Assembly: GCA_050735975.1 (NCBI GenBank) | Contig: JBOHVS010000241.1 | Span: 1 to 15,963, forward strand | Direction of reading: 5' to 3' | DNA: 15,963 nucleotides | Source: DATMBL01 sp050735975 | GTDB taxonomy: Bacteria; Desulfobacterota; Binatia; UBA9968 | Part shown: in pieces, positions 1 to 6,535 of the stretch | How positions within the stretch are numbered: position 1 is the stretch's first letter | Layout of the letters: the number at the start of each line of letters is the position of its first letter | Program-made: the position numbers and the translations under genes | The notes under the pieces: model-generated | Databases searched by the model: none | What the model saw: the letters and a program-made list of their open reading frames with translations, nothing else | What the model was told of the DNA's origin: nothing

Positions 1-611
1 AGGTCTTCCGGCGGATGTGAATTGGTGACGGCGAGGCATCTCATGCCCGCTTTCTTTGCGCCTCGAATTCCTTCTTTAGAGTCCTCGATGACGAGACATT
101 CCCGGGCGTTAATAGGGGCGCCATCTCTAAGCTGAGCGTTTAGTCGAGACAAAGTCTTCAAGAAAATCTCCGGTTCCGGTTTGCCCTCCTTCACGTCCTC
201 GGCGCTAACGATGGTTTGAAAATGGTCTCTAAGGCTGACGGCCGAAAGTATCAACTCGATTTCGTTTCGAAGCGCGCCCGAGGCGATGGCGAGAGGGAAC
301 TGCCGTGCCAGCTCAGGGACTAAGGCATTGACGCCGGGAAATACTCTCATCGTCTTCTGAATGGCGTCGAGATAATAGGCGGCCTTGCGCTTGATCAACG
401 GAGCGAGGTGAGGTTCCGCAATCTCCCTTCCCGCATTTCGGTAGGCGGCGGTGAAGCAGCCCCGGTCATCCATGCCGAGATAGCGAGCGTAGTAGTCCTC
501 TTTTGTCAGCGCCACCCCTTCTTCGTAAAGAACCTTTTGAAACAGTTCGAAGTGAATCGGCTCGTCATCGACGATAATCCCATTGAAATCAAAAATCACG
601 GCCCGAAGCAT
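1..611 (-). CDS. HAD-superfamily phosphatase, beta-phosphoglucomutase-like (C-terminus cut by window edge)
   Basis: Reading the minus strand from ATG at 611 gives an open frame of 203 codons running off the left edge. It begins MLRAVIFDFNGIIVDDEP, which is HAD motif I. Motif II is seen as the serine in LAIASGALRNE, the conserved lysine in the stretch ending DVKEGKPEPEIF, and motif III as VIEDSKEGIRGAKKAGM. An all-alpha cap lies between motifs I and II, so this is subfamily IA, like beta-phosphoglucomutase or phosphoglycolate phosphatase, and cytosolic. The substrate cannot be told. Motif I reads D-x-N instead of the usual D-x-D: the nucleophilic Asp8 is present but the acid/base Asp is Asn10. 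The gene diverges from the Nudix gene across 59 bases, so both promoters must lie in that short gap. Confidence 0.87.
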   Translation of the reverse strand, partial: MLRAVIFDFNGIIVDDEPIHFELFQKVLYEEGVALTKEDYYARYLGMDDRGCFTAAYRNAGREIAEPHLAPLIKRKAAYYLDAIQKTMRVFPGVNALVPELARQFPLAIASGALRNEIELILSAVSLRDHFQTIVSAEDVKEGKPEPEIFLKTLSRLNAQLRDGAPINARECLVIEDSKEGIRGAKKAGMRCLAVTNSHPPED

Positions 612-670
612 GGCTCACGATTACAGAAATCTTCTTTTATTTCAACAGAATATTCGATAGAAAGGAATGC

Positions 671-1228
671 ATGACATCATACGATCATCAGCAACACCAT
701 GCGCATGGTAAGATCCAATTTCGTTATTGCCCCCGTTGCGGCGGGGAGCTTGAAAATCGGGTAGTCAAGCCAGCCGAGCCGAAACGGCTCGTGTGTCAGG
801 CGTGCTCGTTTATTTTTTATCAGGACCCAAAAGTAGTTGCCGGAACCATCTTCACATTGAGCGGTGGTATCGTTCTATTAAAGAGAGGCGTCGAGCCGGC
901 TCTGGGAAAGTGGGTGTTTCCGGGCGGTTATGTGGATCGCGGCGAAAGCGTTCAGGACGCGGCAATTCGCGAAACGAAAGAGGAGTCGAACCTGGACGTG
1001 AAACTCGGCTCGCTGCTCAATGTCTATTCCTATCAGAATTCGCCGAATGTGATCGTGGTTTATACGGCTGAAGTCGTCGGTGGAACCCTCACCGCCGCCG
1101 ACGAGTCCATTGAAGCCCTTACCTTTCTCCCCGCGGAAATTCCCTGGGATGGCTTGGCTTTCGCGAGCACTAAAGATGCGATTGTCGACTATATCAAGCT
1201 TTACCCGGCAAGACGGGAGTCCGGATAA
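671..1228 (+). CDS. Nudix hydrolase with N-terminal zinc ribbon
   Basis: A 185-residue cytosolic protein. An N-terminal zinc ribbon (C20-x2-C23, then C42-x2-C45) precedes a Nudix domain. The Nudix box is seen at G86-x5-E92-x7-R100-E101-x2-E104-E105, which binds the metal and cleaves X-linked nucleoside diphosphates. Zinc-ribbon Nudix proteins include NudC-like NAD or ADP-ribose pyrophosphatases. This one is much shorter than NudC, and the substrate cannot be inferred; ADP-ribose or a similar nucleotide is plausible. The ATG at 671 follows AAAGGA at 661-666 with 4 bases between. An earlier ATG at 667 is in another frame. The gene lies 158 bases upstream of the peroxiredoxin gene on the same strand and could be co-transcribed with it. 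Confidence 0.9.
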   Translation: MTSYDHQQHHAHGKIQFRYCPRCGGELENRVVKPAEPKRLVCQACSFIFYQDPKVVAGTIFTLSGGIVLLKRGVEPALGKWVFPGGYVDRGESVQDAAIRETKEESNLDVKLGSLLNVYSYQNSPNVIVVYTAEVVGGTLTAADESIEALTFLPAEIPWDGLAFASTKDAIVDYIKLYPARRESG

Positions 1229-1386
1229 CAGTTCGGCGGATGGATACCGGGAATGGACCGAGCGAGCCGAAGCCAACTATTTTCGTCTACGGGGTTTACC
1301 TACGCGGAAAAATGAAGTAATGGAATGCTGGGGTTGTGGAATGACGAGGAAGGGCGACCCACCAATTTGATTGAGGGAGGTATTCG

Positions 1387-1854
1387 ATGGCGATGCCGAG
1401 CGTAGGGGAAAAAGCCCCGGAGTTTACTTTGCCAGTTTCGCGCGAGCAAAATGTTTCATTGAAGGACTATCAGGGAAAGAAGAACGTCGTGTTGGCGTTC
1501 TACCCTCTCGACTTTACCGGCGGCTGACAGCAGGAACTCACAAACCTCGAAAAGGACCGCAAAGAATTCGAGGCCAGAGACGCTCAAGTGTTGAGCGTAA
1601 GCGTTGATTCTCCTTTTTCGCACAAAGCCTTTGCCGAGAAGATGGGTGGTATCAATTTTCCCATGCTCTCCGACTTCTGGCCGCACGGGGCCGTGTGCAC
1701 TCAATATGACTGTTTGCGGCCTCAAGGAATGCCCAAGCGGGCGGTTTTTGTCATCGATAGGCAGGGCGTGATACGCTTCGCCAAAGAATACGATAAGGGA
1801 ATTCCGGAAAATCCGGAGTTACTTGCCGAGCTGGACAAGGTCAACAAAGGCTAG
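1387..1854 (+). CDS. Selenocysteine-containing peroxiredoxin (AhpC/TSA family), in-frame UGA = Sec47
   Basis: Read from ATG 1387 (GAGGGAGG at 1373-1380, 6 bases upstream), the frame runs 155 codons to TAG 1852-1854 with one interruption, TGA at 1525-1527, codon 47. Before it the protein shows the peroxiredoxin start VGEKAPEFTLP and AFYPLDFTGG. After it the same frame continues with QQELTNLEKDRKEF, VLSVSVDSPFSHKAF, FPMLSDFW, the conserved Arg118 in MPKRAVFVID, and GVIRFAKEY. The UGA therefore occupies the peroxidatic cysteine of the P-x3-T-x2-C motif (P40, T44, position 47). Peroxiredoxins with Sec at this place are a known bacterial selenoprotein family. They reduce hydroperoxides through a selenenic acid intermediate. 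Cys104 and Cys109 are the only cysteines and could resolve it. The domain resembles AhpE/BCP-like enzymes. A standard gene caller would split it into two fragments. The alternative is a point-mutant pseudogene. Confidence 0.85.
1545..1573 (+). promoter_or_regulatory. Candidate bacterial SECIS hairpin
   Basis: CCTCGAA at 1545-1551 and TTCGAGG at 1567-1573 are perfect complements, forming a 7-bp stem inside the peroxiredoxin frame. It begins 17 bases after the UGA at 1525-1527. The loop at 1552-1566 is 15 bases and starts AAGG. CTC 1537-1539 and GAG 1577-1579 could form an outer stem across an internal loop. Bacterial SECIS elements sit just downstream of the UGA and expose G or GU at the start of the apical loop for SelB. 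Distance and shape fit. The loop is somewhat large and the GG is at positions 3-4, so the match is not perfect. Confidence 0.55.
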
Positions 1855-1884
1855 TTCAGGCTGCTGAAAAAGGCCCATCTATTT

Positions 1885-1912
1885 CGTTGCACTCGATCGA
1901 CTCGCTGCAACG
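1885..1912 (+). repeat. Hairpin, possible terminator
   Basis: CGTTGCA at 1885-1891 pairs perfectly with TGCAACG at 1906-1912 around a 14-base loop, 30 bases after the peroxiredoxin stop. No U-run follows, so an intrinsic terminator is not established. It directly abuts the palindrome GCTTCGAAGC. Confidence 0.4.
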
Positions 1913-1923
1913 TGCTTCGAAGC

Positions 1924-1971
1924 AGGTTTAGGTTAAGGTTTAGCTCAACCTTGGCCTCAGCCTTAGCCTTC
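1924..1971. repeat. Inverted array of degenerate hexamers
   Basis: Eight consecutive 6-base units can be read: AGGTTT, AGGTTA, AGGTTT, AGCTCA, then ACCTTG, GCCTCA, GCCTTA, GCCTTC. The first three are approximately reverse complements of the last four types (AGGTTR against RCCTYR). The array is thus a short tandem repeat that inverts in the middle and could fold as a hairpin (AAGGTT with AACCTT at the centre). No function can be assigned. Confidence 0.55.
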
Positions 1972-2100
1972 CGAAGCTGCAAAGCGCATGGAGCAGGGAG
2001 CCCGGATATCCGTTCTCTGACGTCTGGCTGACTTCTGCGCTTCGCCCTTAGCACAAGCTCCGCTTGCCCATGCGCCTCGTCGCTATATAGCTTGTTCGGA

Positions 2101-2406
2101 CTAGAGATTGACTAATACGTCGTCGCCGTCGACTTTTATTTCGTATTTTTCGGTTGGCAGATCAGGAACGAGTTCGTTGGCGCCGCTGGTTACGTCATAG
2201 CGCCAGCCGTGCCACGGACAAATGACCGTTTTACCATCCAGCTCTCCCTCACTGAGCGGGCCGCCGCGGTGCCCGCAGATGTCGTTGATCGCATAAAAAT
2301 TGCCATCGATGTTGAAAACTGCAACGGCTTTGCCGTTGATTTCGATGCCTTTGCCGCAGCCCTCCTTGACATCGGTTGTTTTACAGATTTTGACGAAGTC
2401 CGCCAT
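2101..2406 (-). CDS. Rieske-type [2Fe-2S] ferredoxin
   Basis: A 101-residue stand-alone Rieske domain. The cluster ligands are seen as C44-G-H46 and C63-P-W-H66, spaced as in dioxygenase-type Rieske ferredoxins and nitrite reductase small subunits. The protein would shuttle single electrons in the cytosol. There is no transmembrane segment, so it is not a cytochrome bc1 Rieske protein. AAAGGA lies 7 bases before the ATG on the minus strand. It sits 61 bases downstream of the YgfZ-like gene on the same strand, so the two are probably one transcript. No oxygenase partner is nearby, so its acceptor is unknown. Confidence 0.92.
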   Translation of the reverse strand: MADFVKICKTTDVKEGCGKGIEINGKAVAVFNIDGNFYAINDICGHRGGPLSEGELDGKTVICPWHGWRYDVTSGANELVPDLPTEKYEIKVDGDDVLVNL

Positions 2407-2467
2407 CTCGTTGTCCTTTCTGGGTCGAGAGAAATTATCCGCTAATATACGGGGTTAGACGCCGGTT

Positions 2468-3574
2468 TCAAGGGGCTGCCGAGGAACGCTTCGCCGCCAT
2501 AAACGGCAATACGGCTACCATAGCCTGGATCTGCCGATCCTGGTGACGGATCGTGACCGAAGTGCCGGGATCCCAATGATCTTTGTGGATGTAGCCCAGG
2601 GCGATTCGGCGCTTTAAAGCCGGCGAAAATACCGTACTGGTAATCGTTCCGACTTCTCTGTCGGAAACGGTTATACGATCGCCGCCGCCGGTCTCAACTT
2701 CGCTGTCGATAATAAGGCCGACCAGCCTCTTGTTTACGTGCCCGCGCGACCGTATTCGTTCCACGACTTCCTGGCCGAGATAACAACCCTTTTTGAAACT
2801 CACTGCGTGATCGAGTCCCACCTCCAGAAGTAAGTTGTCTTCCGTGAAATCGACTCCGTAACGCGCAATGCCGGCTTCGACGCGGAGGATATTTTGTGCT
2901 TCTTCACCGACCCACGCGGCGGAAAACTGCTTGCCTATTTCCGTCGATCTTTGAGCAACGTTCTTTAAGGCGGATTTCGGCACAATGAGATCGAATCCTG
3001 TCTCGGCGGTATGGCTGCTGCGAACGACACAACTCTTAGCTCCGTCAATCTCAACAATGGCGTGCTGCAAGGGTCCCTTGGGCAGTTCAGCCTGGCCCAA
3101 GAGTGTTTGTAAGAACTTTTCAGAATGGGGCCCTTGAATCGAGATTATCCCATAGCCTTCGGATCTGTCCGCAATCTCTACTTCGTCTGCCACGAGATAG
3201 CGATTCAGATGCTCGACGATTTTGTCTTTTGTTATTTCCCAAAGATCCAAGTAAAACGAGTTTTGGGAGCAGAGAACACGAACATCGGCAAGGACCTTTC
3301 CTTGTTGATTCAGCAAGGTCGCATACTGGCCTTCGCCCGGTCCTATCTCCCGCAGATCGTTGGACAACATGCCCTGGAGAAAGGAAAGACGATCGGGCCC
3401 GGTCAACTGAAGCAGGCCGCGGTGACAGCGGTCGATTAAACCCGCCGTGGACCGCACCGCTTTGTACTCAGCGGTGGCCTTCCCAAAATGAATTGGCAGA
3501 AGCCAACCGTCGCGCTCTGCGAAGACGGCGCCGTTGGATCCGTGGAACTCCGATAAGGGCAATTGCTTTGCCAT
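2468..3574 (-). CDS. ygfZ: YgfZ/GcvT-like folate-binding Fe-S maintenance protein
   Basis: A 368-residue protein of the GcvT/YgfZ superfamily. The signature K-G-C-Y-x-G-Q-E is present at 262-269, with the key cysteine at 264. The N-terminal half (about 45-160) holds the folate-binding fold, with LTGPDRLSFLQGMLSNDL and a SIQGPHSEKFL stretch. The C-terminal barrel follows the signature. YgfZ proteins bind tetrahydrofolate and help maintain certain Fe-S enzymes, including radical-SAM proteins. The KGCYxGQE motif and the lack of glycine-cleavage neighbours argue against a true GcvT aminomethyltransferase. It precedes the Rieske ferredoxin, a fitting Fe-S neighbour. No strong ribosome site is seen before ATG 3574. 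It diverges from the LysR gene across 96 bases. Confidence 0.85.
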   Translation of the reverse strand: MAKQLPLSEFHGSNGAVFAERDGWLLPIHFGKATAEYKAVRSTAGLIDRCHRGLLQLTGPDRLSFLQGMLSNDLREIGPGEGQYATLLNQQGKVLADVRVLCSQNSFYLDLWEITKDKIVEHLNRYLVADEVEIADRSEGYGIISIQGPHSEKFLQTLLGQAELPKGPLQHAIVEIDGAKSCVVRSSHTAETGFDLIVPKSALKNVAQRSTEIGKQFSAAWVGEEAQNILRVEAGIARYGVDFTEDNLLLEVGLDHAVSFKKGCYLGQEVVERIRSRGHVNKRLVGLIIDSEVETGGGDRITVSDREVGTITSTVFSPALKRRIALGYIHKDHWDPGTSVTIRHQDRQIQAMVAVLPFMAAKRSSAAP

Positions 3575-3605
3575 CGAGAGAGAAATATAGCTTTAACGGC
3601 GATGG

Positions 3606-3635
3606 TTGACAATGTCGCCTGCGGTCGCGTCTAAT
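3606..3635 (+). promoter_or_regulatory. Sigma-70-like promoter for the LysR gene
   Basis: TTGACA at 3606-3611 is a perfect -35 box. TCTAAT at 3630-3635 matches TATAAT in five of six bases, with an 18-base spacer. Transcription would start near 3642, about 29 bases before the ATG. Immediately downstream an inverted repeat ACGCC-N6-GGCGT (3642-3657) lies where an operator would act. Confidence 0.6.
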
Positions 3636-3641
3636 TTGCAG

Positions 3642-3657
3642 ACGCCACGTCAGGCGT
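3642..3657. promoter_or_regulatory. Palindrome in the LysR leader, possible operator
   Basis: ACGCC at 3642-3646 and GGCGT at 3653-3657 form an inverted repeat around ACGTCA. It lies in the YgfZ/LysR divergent region at the predicted start of transcription. It lacks the T-N11-A spacing usual for LysR sites, so the binding protein is uncertain. Confidence 0.35.
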
Positions 3658-3670
3658 TTACAGGGGGGTT

Positions 3671-4582
3671 ATGGGCAAGCTAAAAGGCGATCTCGATCTT
3701 CATAAGCTCGAGATTTTCTATTGGGTCGCTGAGCTAGGGAGCTTTTCTCACGCGGCCGAGCACTTGTTGTTGAGACAACCGACGGTAAGCGCCCATGTTC
3801 AGGAATTAGAGAAAGCGCTGGATGGCAAACTGTTCTACCGTATTCCCGGAAAGGTAAGCTTGACGCCGTTGGGTCAACTGCTGGTGGAAAGGGCAAGAAA
3901 TTTGCTGGTTTTTAAGCGCGAAACCGTAGCGGCGGTCGAACGATTTCACGGCAAGCTGAGCGGTGAACTGTGGATCGGCGGAAGCAACATTCCCGGTGAA
4001 TATATTTTGCCGCAAAAACTCGGCGAATTCATCAAAGGGTACGCCGAGGTGAAACCGATCCTTCGAATCGGCGATTCGGCCGGAATCCTGGAAGAAGTCA
4101 TTGATGGCAAGGTTGAGCTCGGGTTTGTCGGATTTAAGGGAAAAGATGGCAGGCTTAGTTATCGAAAGATCTGGCAGGACGAAATGGTTGTGGCCCTCTC
4201 TACGAAGCATCCGTGGAGTCAGGTCAGGGCCATCGAGTTGGGCGACCTTCGTTCCCAGCGGTTCATTTCCCGCGAAAGAGGTTCCGGAACGTTGGACTCA
4301 TTCCGGAAGCTTTTGGTGCGGAAAGGACACCGTCCTGAAAATATCTTAAACGTCGCCATGGAGCTCGGAAGCACCGAAGCGATCAAGGAGGCGCTGATCG
4401 CGGGGCTGGGAATATCTATTCTCTCCCGTACGTCCATTCGCAGGGAGATCCAGGCCGGTTTGCTTGCGGCGATTCCCATCAAGGGACTCAAGCTGGAGCG
4501 CGATTTCTATGAAGTGCTCCATAAACGCCGCCCCCTCTCTCCCGTATCTCAGGCTTTCAGACAATTTTTGAAACCCATTTAG
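3671..4582 (+). CDS. LysR-family regulator, selenium metabolism-associated type
   Basis: A 303-residue LysR regulator. The winged helix-turn-helix covers about residues 9-68 (LDLHKLEIFYWVAELGSFSHAAE, then QPTVSAHVQELEKAL). The periplasmic-binding-like effector domain covers about 95-300. Two phrases, GGSNIPGEYILP at 103-114 and ELGSTEA at 231-237, are what I remember as characteristic of the family NCBI names selenium metabolism-associated LysR regulator; this is recall, not a search. The gene has a strong promoter and an AGGGGGG ribosome site just before ATG 3671. The 114-base gap downstream contains a LysR-like palindrome over the putative promoter of the peroxiredoxin/EgtB-like pair, a likely target. 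A selenopeptide gene lies 1.8 kb upstream. The effector ligand is unknown; other CysB/CysL-like roles remain possible. Confidence 0.8.
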   Translation: MGKLKGDLDLHKLEIFYWVAELGSFSHAAEHLLLRQPTVSAHVQELEKALDGKLFYRIPGKVSLTPLGQLLVERARNLLVFKRETVAAVERFHGKLSGELWIGGSNIPGEYILPQKLGEFIKGYAEVKPILRIGDSAGILEEVIDGKVELGFVGFKGKDGRLSYRKIWQDEMVVALSTKHPWSQVRAIELGDLRSQRFISRERGSGTLDSFRKLLVRKGHRPENILNVAMELGSTEAIKEALIAGLGISILSRTSIRREIQAGLLAAIPIKGLKLERDFYEVLHKRRPLSPVSQAFRQFLKPI

Positions 4583-4620
4583 AACGAACAATTTAACCTC
4601 ACCGAAAACCCCAACCCTGC

Positions 4621-4650
4621 TTGATAGATATTCCCTATTTGATATATAGG
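4621..4650 (+). promoter_or_regulatory. Putative promoter with overlapping LysR-type box
   Basis: TTGATA at 4621-4626 and TATATA at 4643-4648 (16-base spacer) form a plausible sigma-70 promoter in the AT-rich gap before the peroxiredoxin gene. Overlapping the -10 region, CCTAT at 4634-4638 and ATAGG at 4646-4650 form an inverted repeat. Its T4636 and A4648 are separated by exactly 11 bases, the T-N11-A form of LysR sites. A protein bound there would block or remodel initiation. Confidence 0.5.
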
Positions 4651-4696
4651 TAAATTAGATGCCGGTAAAGCTGAGAGCAGTTCGCAGGGGATACTC

Positions 4697-5173
4697 ATGA
4701 AAAATCTTGAAGGATTCAAAGCGCCGGCATTCACTTTGGAAGGGAACGACGGAAAAGAACATTCGTTGGAGGATTACCGGGGACAGACCGTGGTCCTTTA
4801 TTTTTATCCGAAGGATGACACGCCTGGTTGCACAAAAGAAGCATGCGGCTTTCGCGACTTGAATTCATCACTAAAGAAATCAGGAGCCGTCGTGCTCGGC
4901 GTGAGCAAGGACGGTGTTGAGTCGCACAACAAATTCAAGCGAAAATATCAGATACCCTTTGTTCTCATGTCGGATCCCAAGGCCGAAGTGATGGGGAAAT
5001 ACGGAGCCTGGGGAAAGAAGATGATGTACGGCAAGACCGTCGAGGGCACGATACGATCGACGGTTGTCATCGGACCAAGAGGGGACGTGGTCAAACATTG
5101 GGCAGCCGTCAAAAAGGCGGAAGATCATCCCAGAGAAGTAATCGACTTCCTGAAAGAACACCCAATCAAGTGA
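4697..5173 (+). CDS. bcp: Thiol peroxidase BCP/PrxQ
   Basis: A 158-residue atypical 2-Cys peroxiredoxin. The active site reads YPKDDTPGCTKEACGFRD: peroxidatic Cys45 and, five residues on, resolving Cys50, as in BCP/PrxQ. Arg120 in GTIRSTVVIGP completes the active site. It reduces H2O2 and organic hydroperoxides with thioredoxin-like electrons in the cytosol. Unlike the peroxiredoxin at 1387 it uses ordinary cysteine, so the window encodes both a thiol and a probable selenol version. CAGGGGA precedes the ATG. It ends four bases before the EgtB-like gene, indicating co-transcription, and lies downstream of the LysR gene with its own probable promoter. Confidence 0.95.
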   Translation: MKNLEGFKAPAFTLEGNDGKEHSLEDYRGQTVVLYFYPKDDTPGCTKEACGFRDLNSSLKKSGAVVLGVSKDGVESHNKFKRKYQIPFVLMSDPKAEVMGKYGAWGKKMMYGKTVEGTIRSTVVIGPRGDVVKHWAAVKKAEDHPREVIDFLKEHPIK

Positions 5174-5177
5174 ACTC

Positions 5178-6509
5178 ATGGCATTTCCATTCGCTGAAGA
5201 AGCGAGGCTCGATATCAAAGCCTTGGAGCGGCGCTTTGCCGCCGCCTGGAGCAGGACGGACGAGATTTTTCGGATCGTCCGGAACGACGACTTCCGTAAA
5301 AGGCCGATTGCGTGGCGACATCCGGTTATTTTCTATGCGGGTCACCTACCCGCGTTTGCCTGGAATCAGGTTTGCGGCGGGATCCTAAGGCAAAAATCTT
5401 GCGATCCTTATTTCGATAATCTCTTTTCTCGCGGCATCGATCCGGACGTCGATACGGGGACCTGTCACTCGCATCCCGAGCCGCCGGATCGCTGGCCAGC
5501 GATGCCGGATGTTCTCAAATATCGAGACAAGGTTAGAACGGCGATTGTAAATTCGTTTGGAGCCGTGCTTGATCAGGACAGGACGGTTTTAACCATGGTT
5601 CTTGAACATGAGTTGATGCACCAGGAAACTTTGCTCTACATGATTCAACAGTTGCCGCCGGAAGGAAAGACCTGCCCGGCGGGCTTCTCCGGATATCATT
5701 TTGCAAACGAAGCCGTCTCGCGGCCGGTAGAAATCCCGGGCGGCGTGGCTCGGCTTGGGGTTCGCGCCGAAGAAACCGATTTCGGGTGGGATAATGAATT
5801 TCAATCTGCGGCTGTAAGTGTTTCCGGGTTTGGGATCGATTCGCTGCCGGTCACCAACGGACGTTTCCTCGAGTTCGTAGAGGCCGGCGGTTACGAGGAT
5901 TCCAGCTTGTGGACGAAAGAAGACTGGGAATGGAAAAGCCAGTTTGGCGTCAGCCATCCCAACATATGGATCAAGCAAAAGCGGGTTTGGCAGTACCGGA
6001 CATTGTTTGATCTGCTACCGCTCTCGGACGTAACGAGTTGGCCTGTTTATGTCAGCCTGGCAGAAGCGAACGCCTATGCCCGCTGGAAGGGCGGGCGACT
6101 CCCAACCGAAGCTGAATTCCATCGTGCCGCGTTTAGCCGGCCCGGCGCCACGAGCCGTTTTCAGTCGAGAGAAACAGAGCCCTCGAGCGCATACGGTAAC
6201 TTAAATTTCGTCAATTGGGCTCCCGTGCCGTCGGGTTCGGCGCCTCGCGGGGTGAGTCCGTGGGGCGTATATGAACTGGTCGGCAACGGTTGGGAGTGGA
6301 CGAGCACTCCATTCGGCCCCTTTCCCGGCTTCACCCCACTCCAAAGCTATCCCGAGTACTCGGCGGATTTCTTTGATGGCAAACACTTCGTGTTGAAGGG
6401 GGGTTCGTGGGCGACGGCTTCCGGCCTGCTGCGGCCCAGTTTCCGCAACTGGTACCAGGCCCACTACCCTTATGTCTTCGCGAAGTTTCGTTGCGTAGCG
6501 GATGAGTAG
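5178..6509 (+). CDS. EgtB-like nonheme iron enzyme (DinB_2 plus FGE-sulfatase domains)
   Basis: A 443-residue protein with the two-domain layout of ergothioneine sulfoxide synthase EgtB. The N-terminal DinB_2 helical bundle carries the 3-His iron site: His56 (AGHL) and His144/His148 in H-E-L-M-H-Q-E. The C-terminal formylglycine-generating-enzyme fold spans about 180-440, with GWDNE 203-207, GNGWEWTS at 369-376, GGSWAT at 408-413 and RNWYQAHYPYVFAKFRCV near the end. Such enzymes use O2 and iron to join a thiol (or selenosugar) sulfur or selenium to trimethylated histidine. OvoA is unlikely because the methyltransferase domain is absent. EgtB and selenoneine synthase SenA are both possible. 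No egtD, egtA or senB is in the window. The start lies 4 bases after the BCP stop, so translation is probably coupled; the start has no strong ribosome site. Confidence 0.8.
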   Translation: MAFPFAEEARLDIKALERRFAAAWSRTDEIFRIVRNDDFRKRPIAWRHPVIFYAGHLPAFAWNQVCGGILRQKSCDPYFDNLFSRGIDPDVDTGTCHSHPEPPDRWPAMPDVLKYRDKVRTAIVNSFGAVLDQDRTVLTMVLEHELMHQETLLYMIQQLPPEGKTCPAGFSGYHFANEAVSRPVEIPGGVARLGVRAEETDFGWDNEFQSAAVSVSGFGIDSLPVTNGRFLEFVEAGGYEDSSLWTKEDWEWKSQFGVSHPNIWIKQKRVWQYRTLFDLLPLSDVTSWPVYVSLAEANAYARWKGGRLPTEAEFHRAAFSRPGATSRFQSRETEPSSAYGNLNFVNWAPVPSGSAPRGVSPWGVYELVGNGWEWTSTPFGPFPGFTPLQSYPEYSADFFDGKHFVLKGGSWATASGLLRPSFRNWYQAHYPYVFAKFRCVADE

Positions 6510-6535
6510 ACGATTGGAAGTATCGTGACGGCGAT

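Larger units (their letters stand above)
1855..2100. other. Intergenic region rich in small palindromes
   Basis: This is the 246-base gap between two convergent genes. No coding signal was found. It holds a hairpin (CGTTGCA 1885-1891 with TGCAACG 1906-1912), the palindrome GCTTCGAAGC at 1914-1923, an inverted hexamer track at 1924-1971, a copy of ATGGAGCAGGGAGC at 1988-2001 and the palindrome CGGATATCCG at 2003-2012. The first hairpin could end transcription of the selenoprotein gene, although no U-tract follows. The density of palindromes suggests remnants of dispersed intergenic repeats. Confidence 0.6.

Noticed and set aside
1371..1854. Two separate small genes or a frameshifted peroxiredoxin pseudogene
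   Set aside because: Both halves lie in one frame from 1387 and the sole stop is a TGA at the catalytic cysteine position; no insertion or deletion is needed.
2468..3574. Glycine cleavage T protein (GcvT)
   Set aside because: The KGCYLGQE signature is that of YgfZ, and no gcvH or gcvP neighbours are present.
5178..6509. OvoA 5-histidylcysteine sulfoxide synthase
   Set aside because: The protein is 443 residues and lacks the C-terminal methyltransferase domain.
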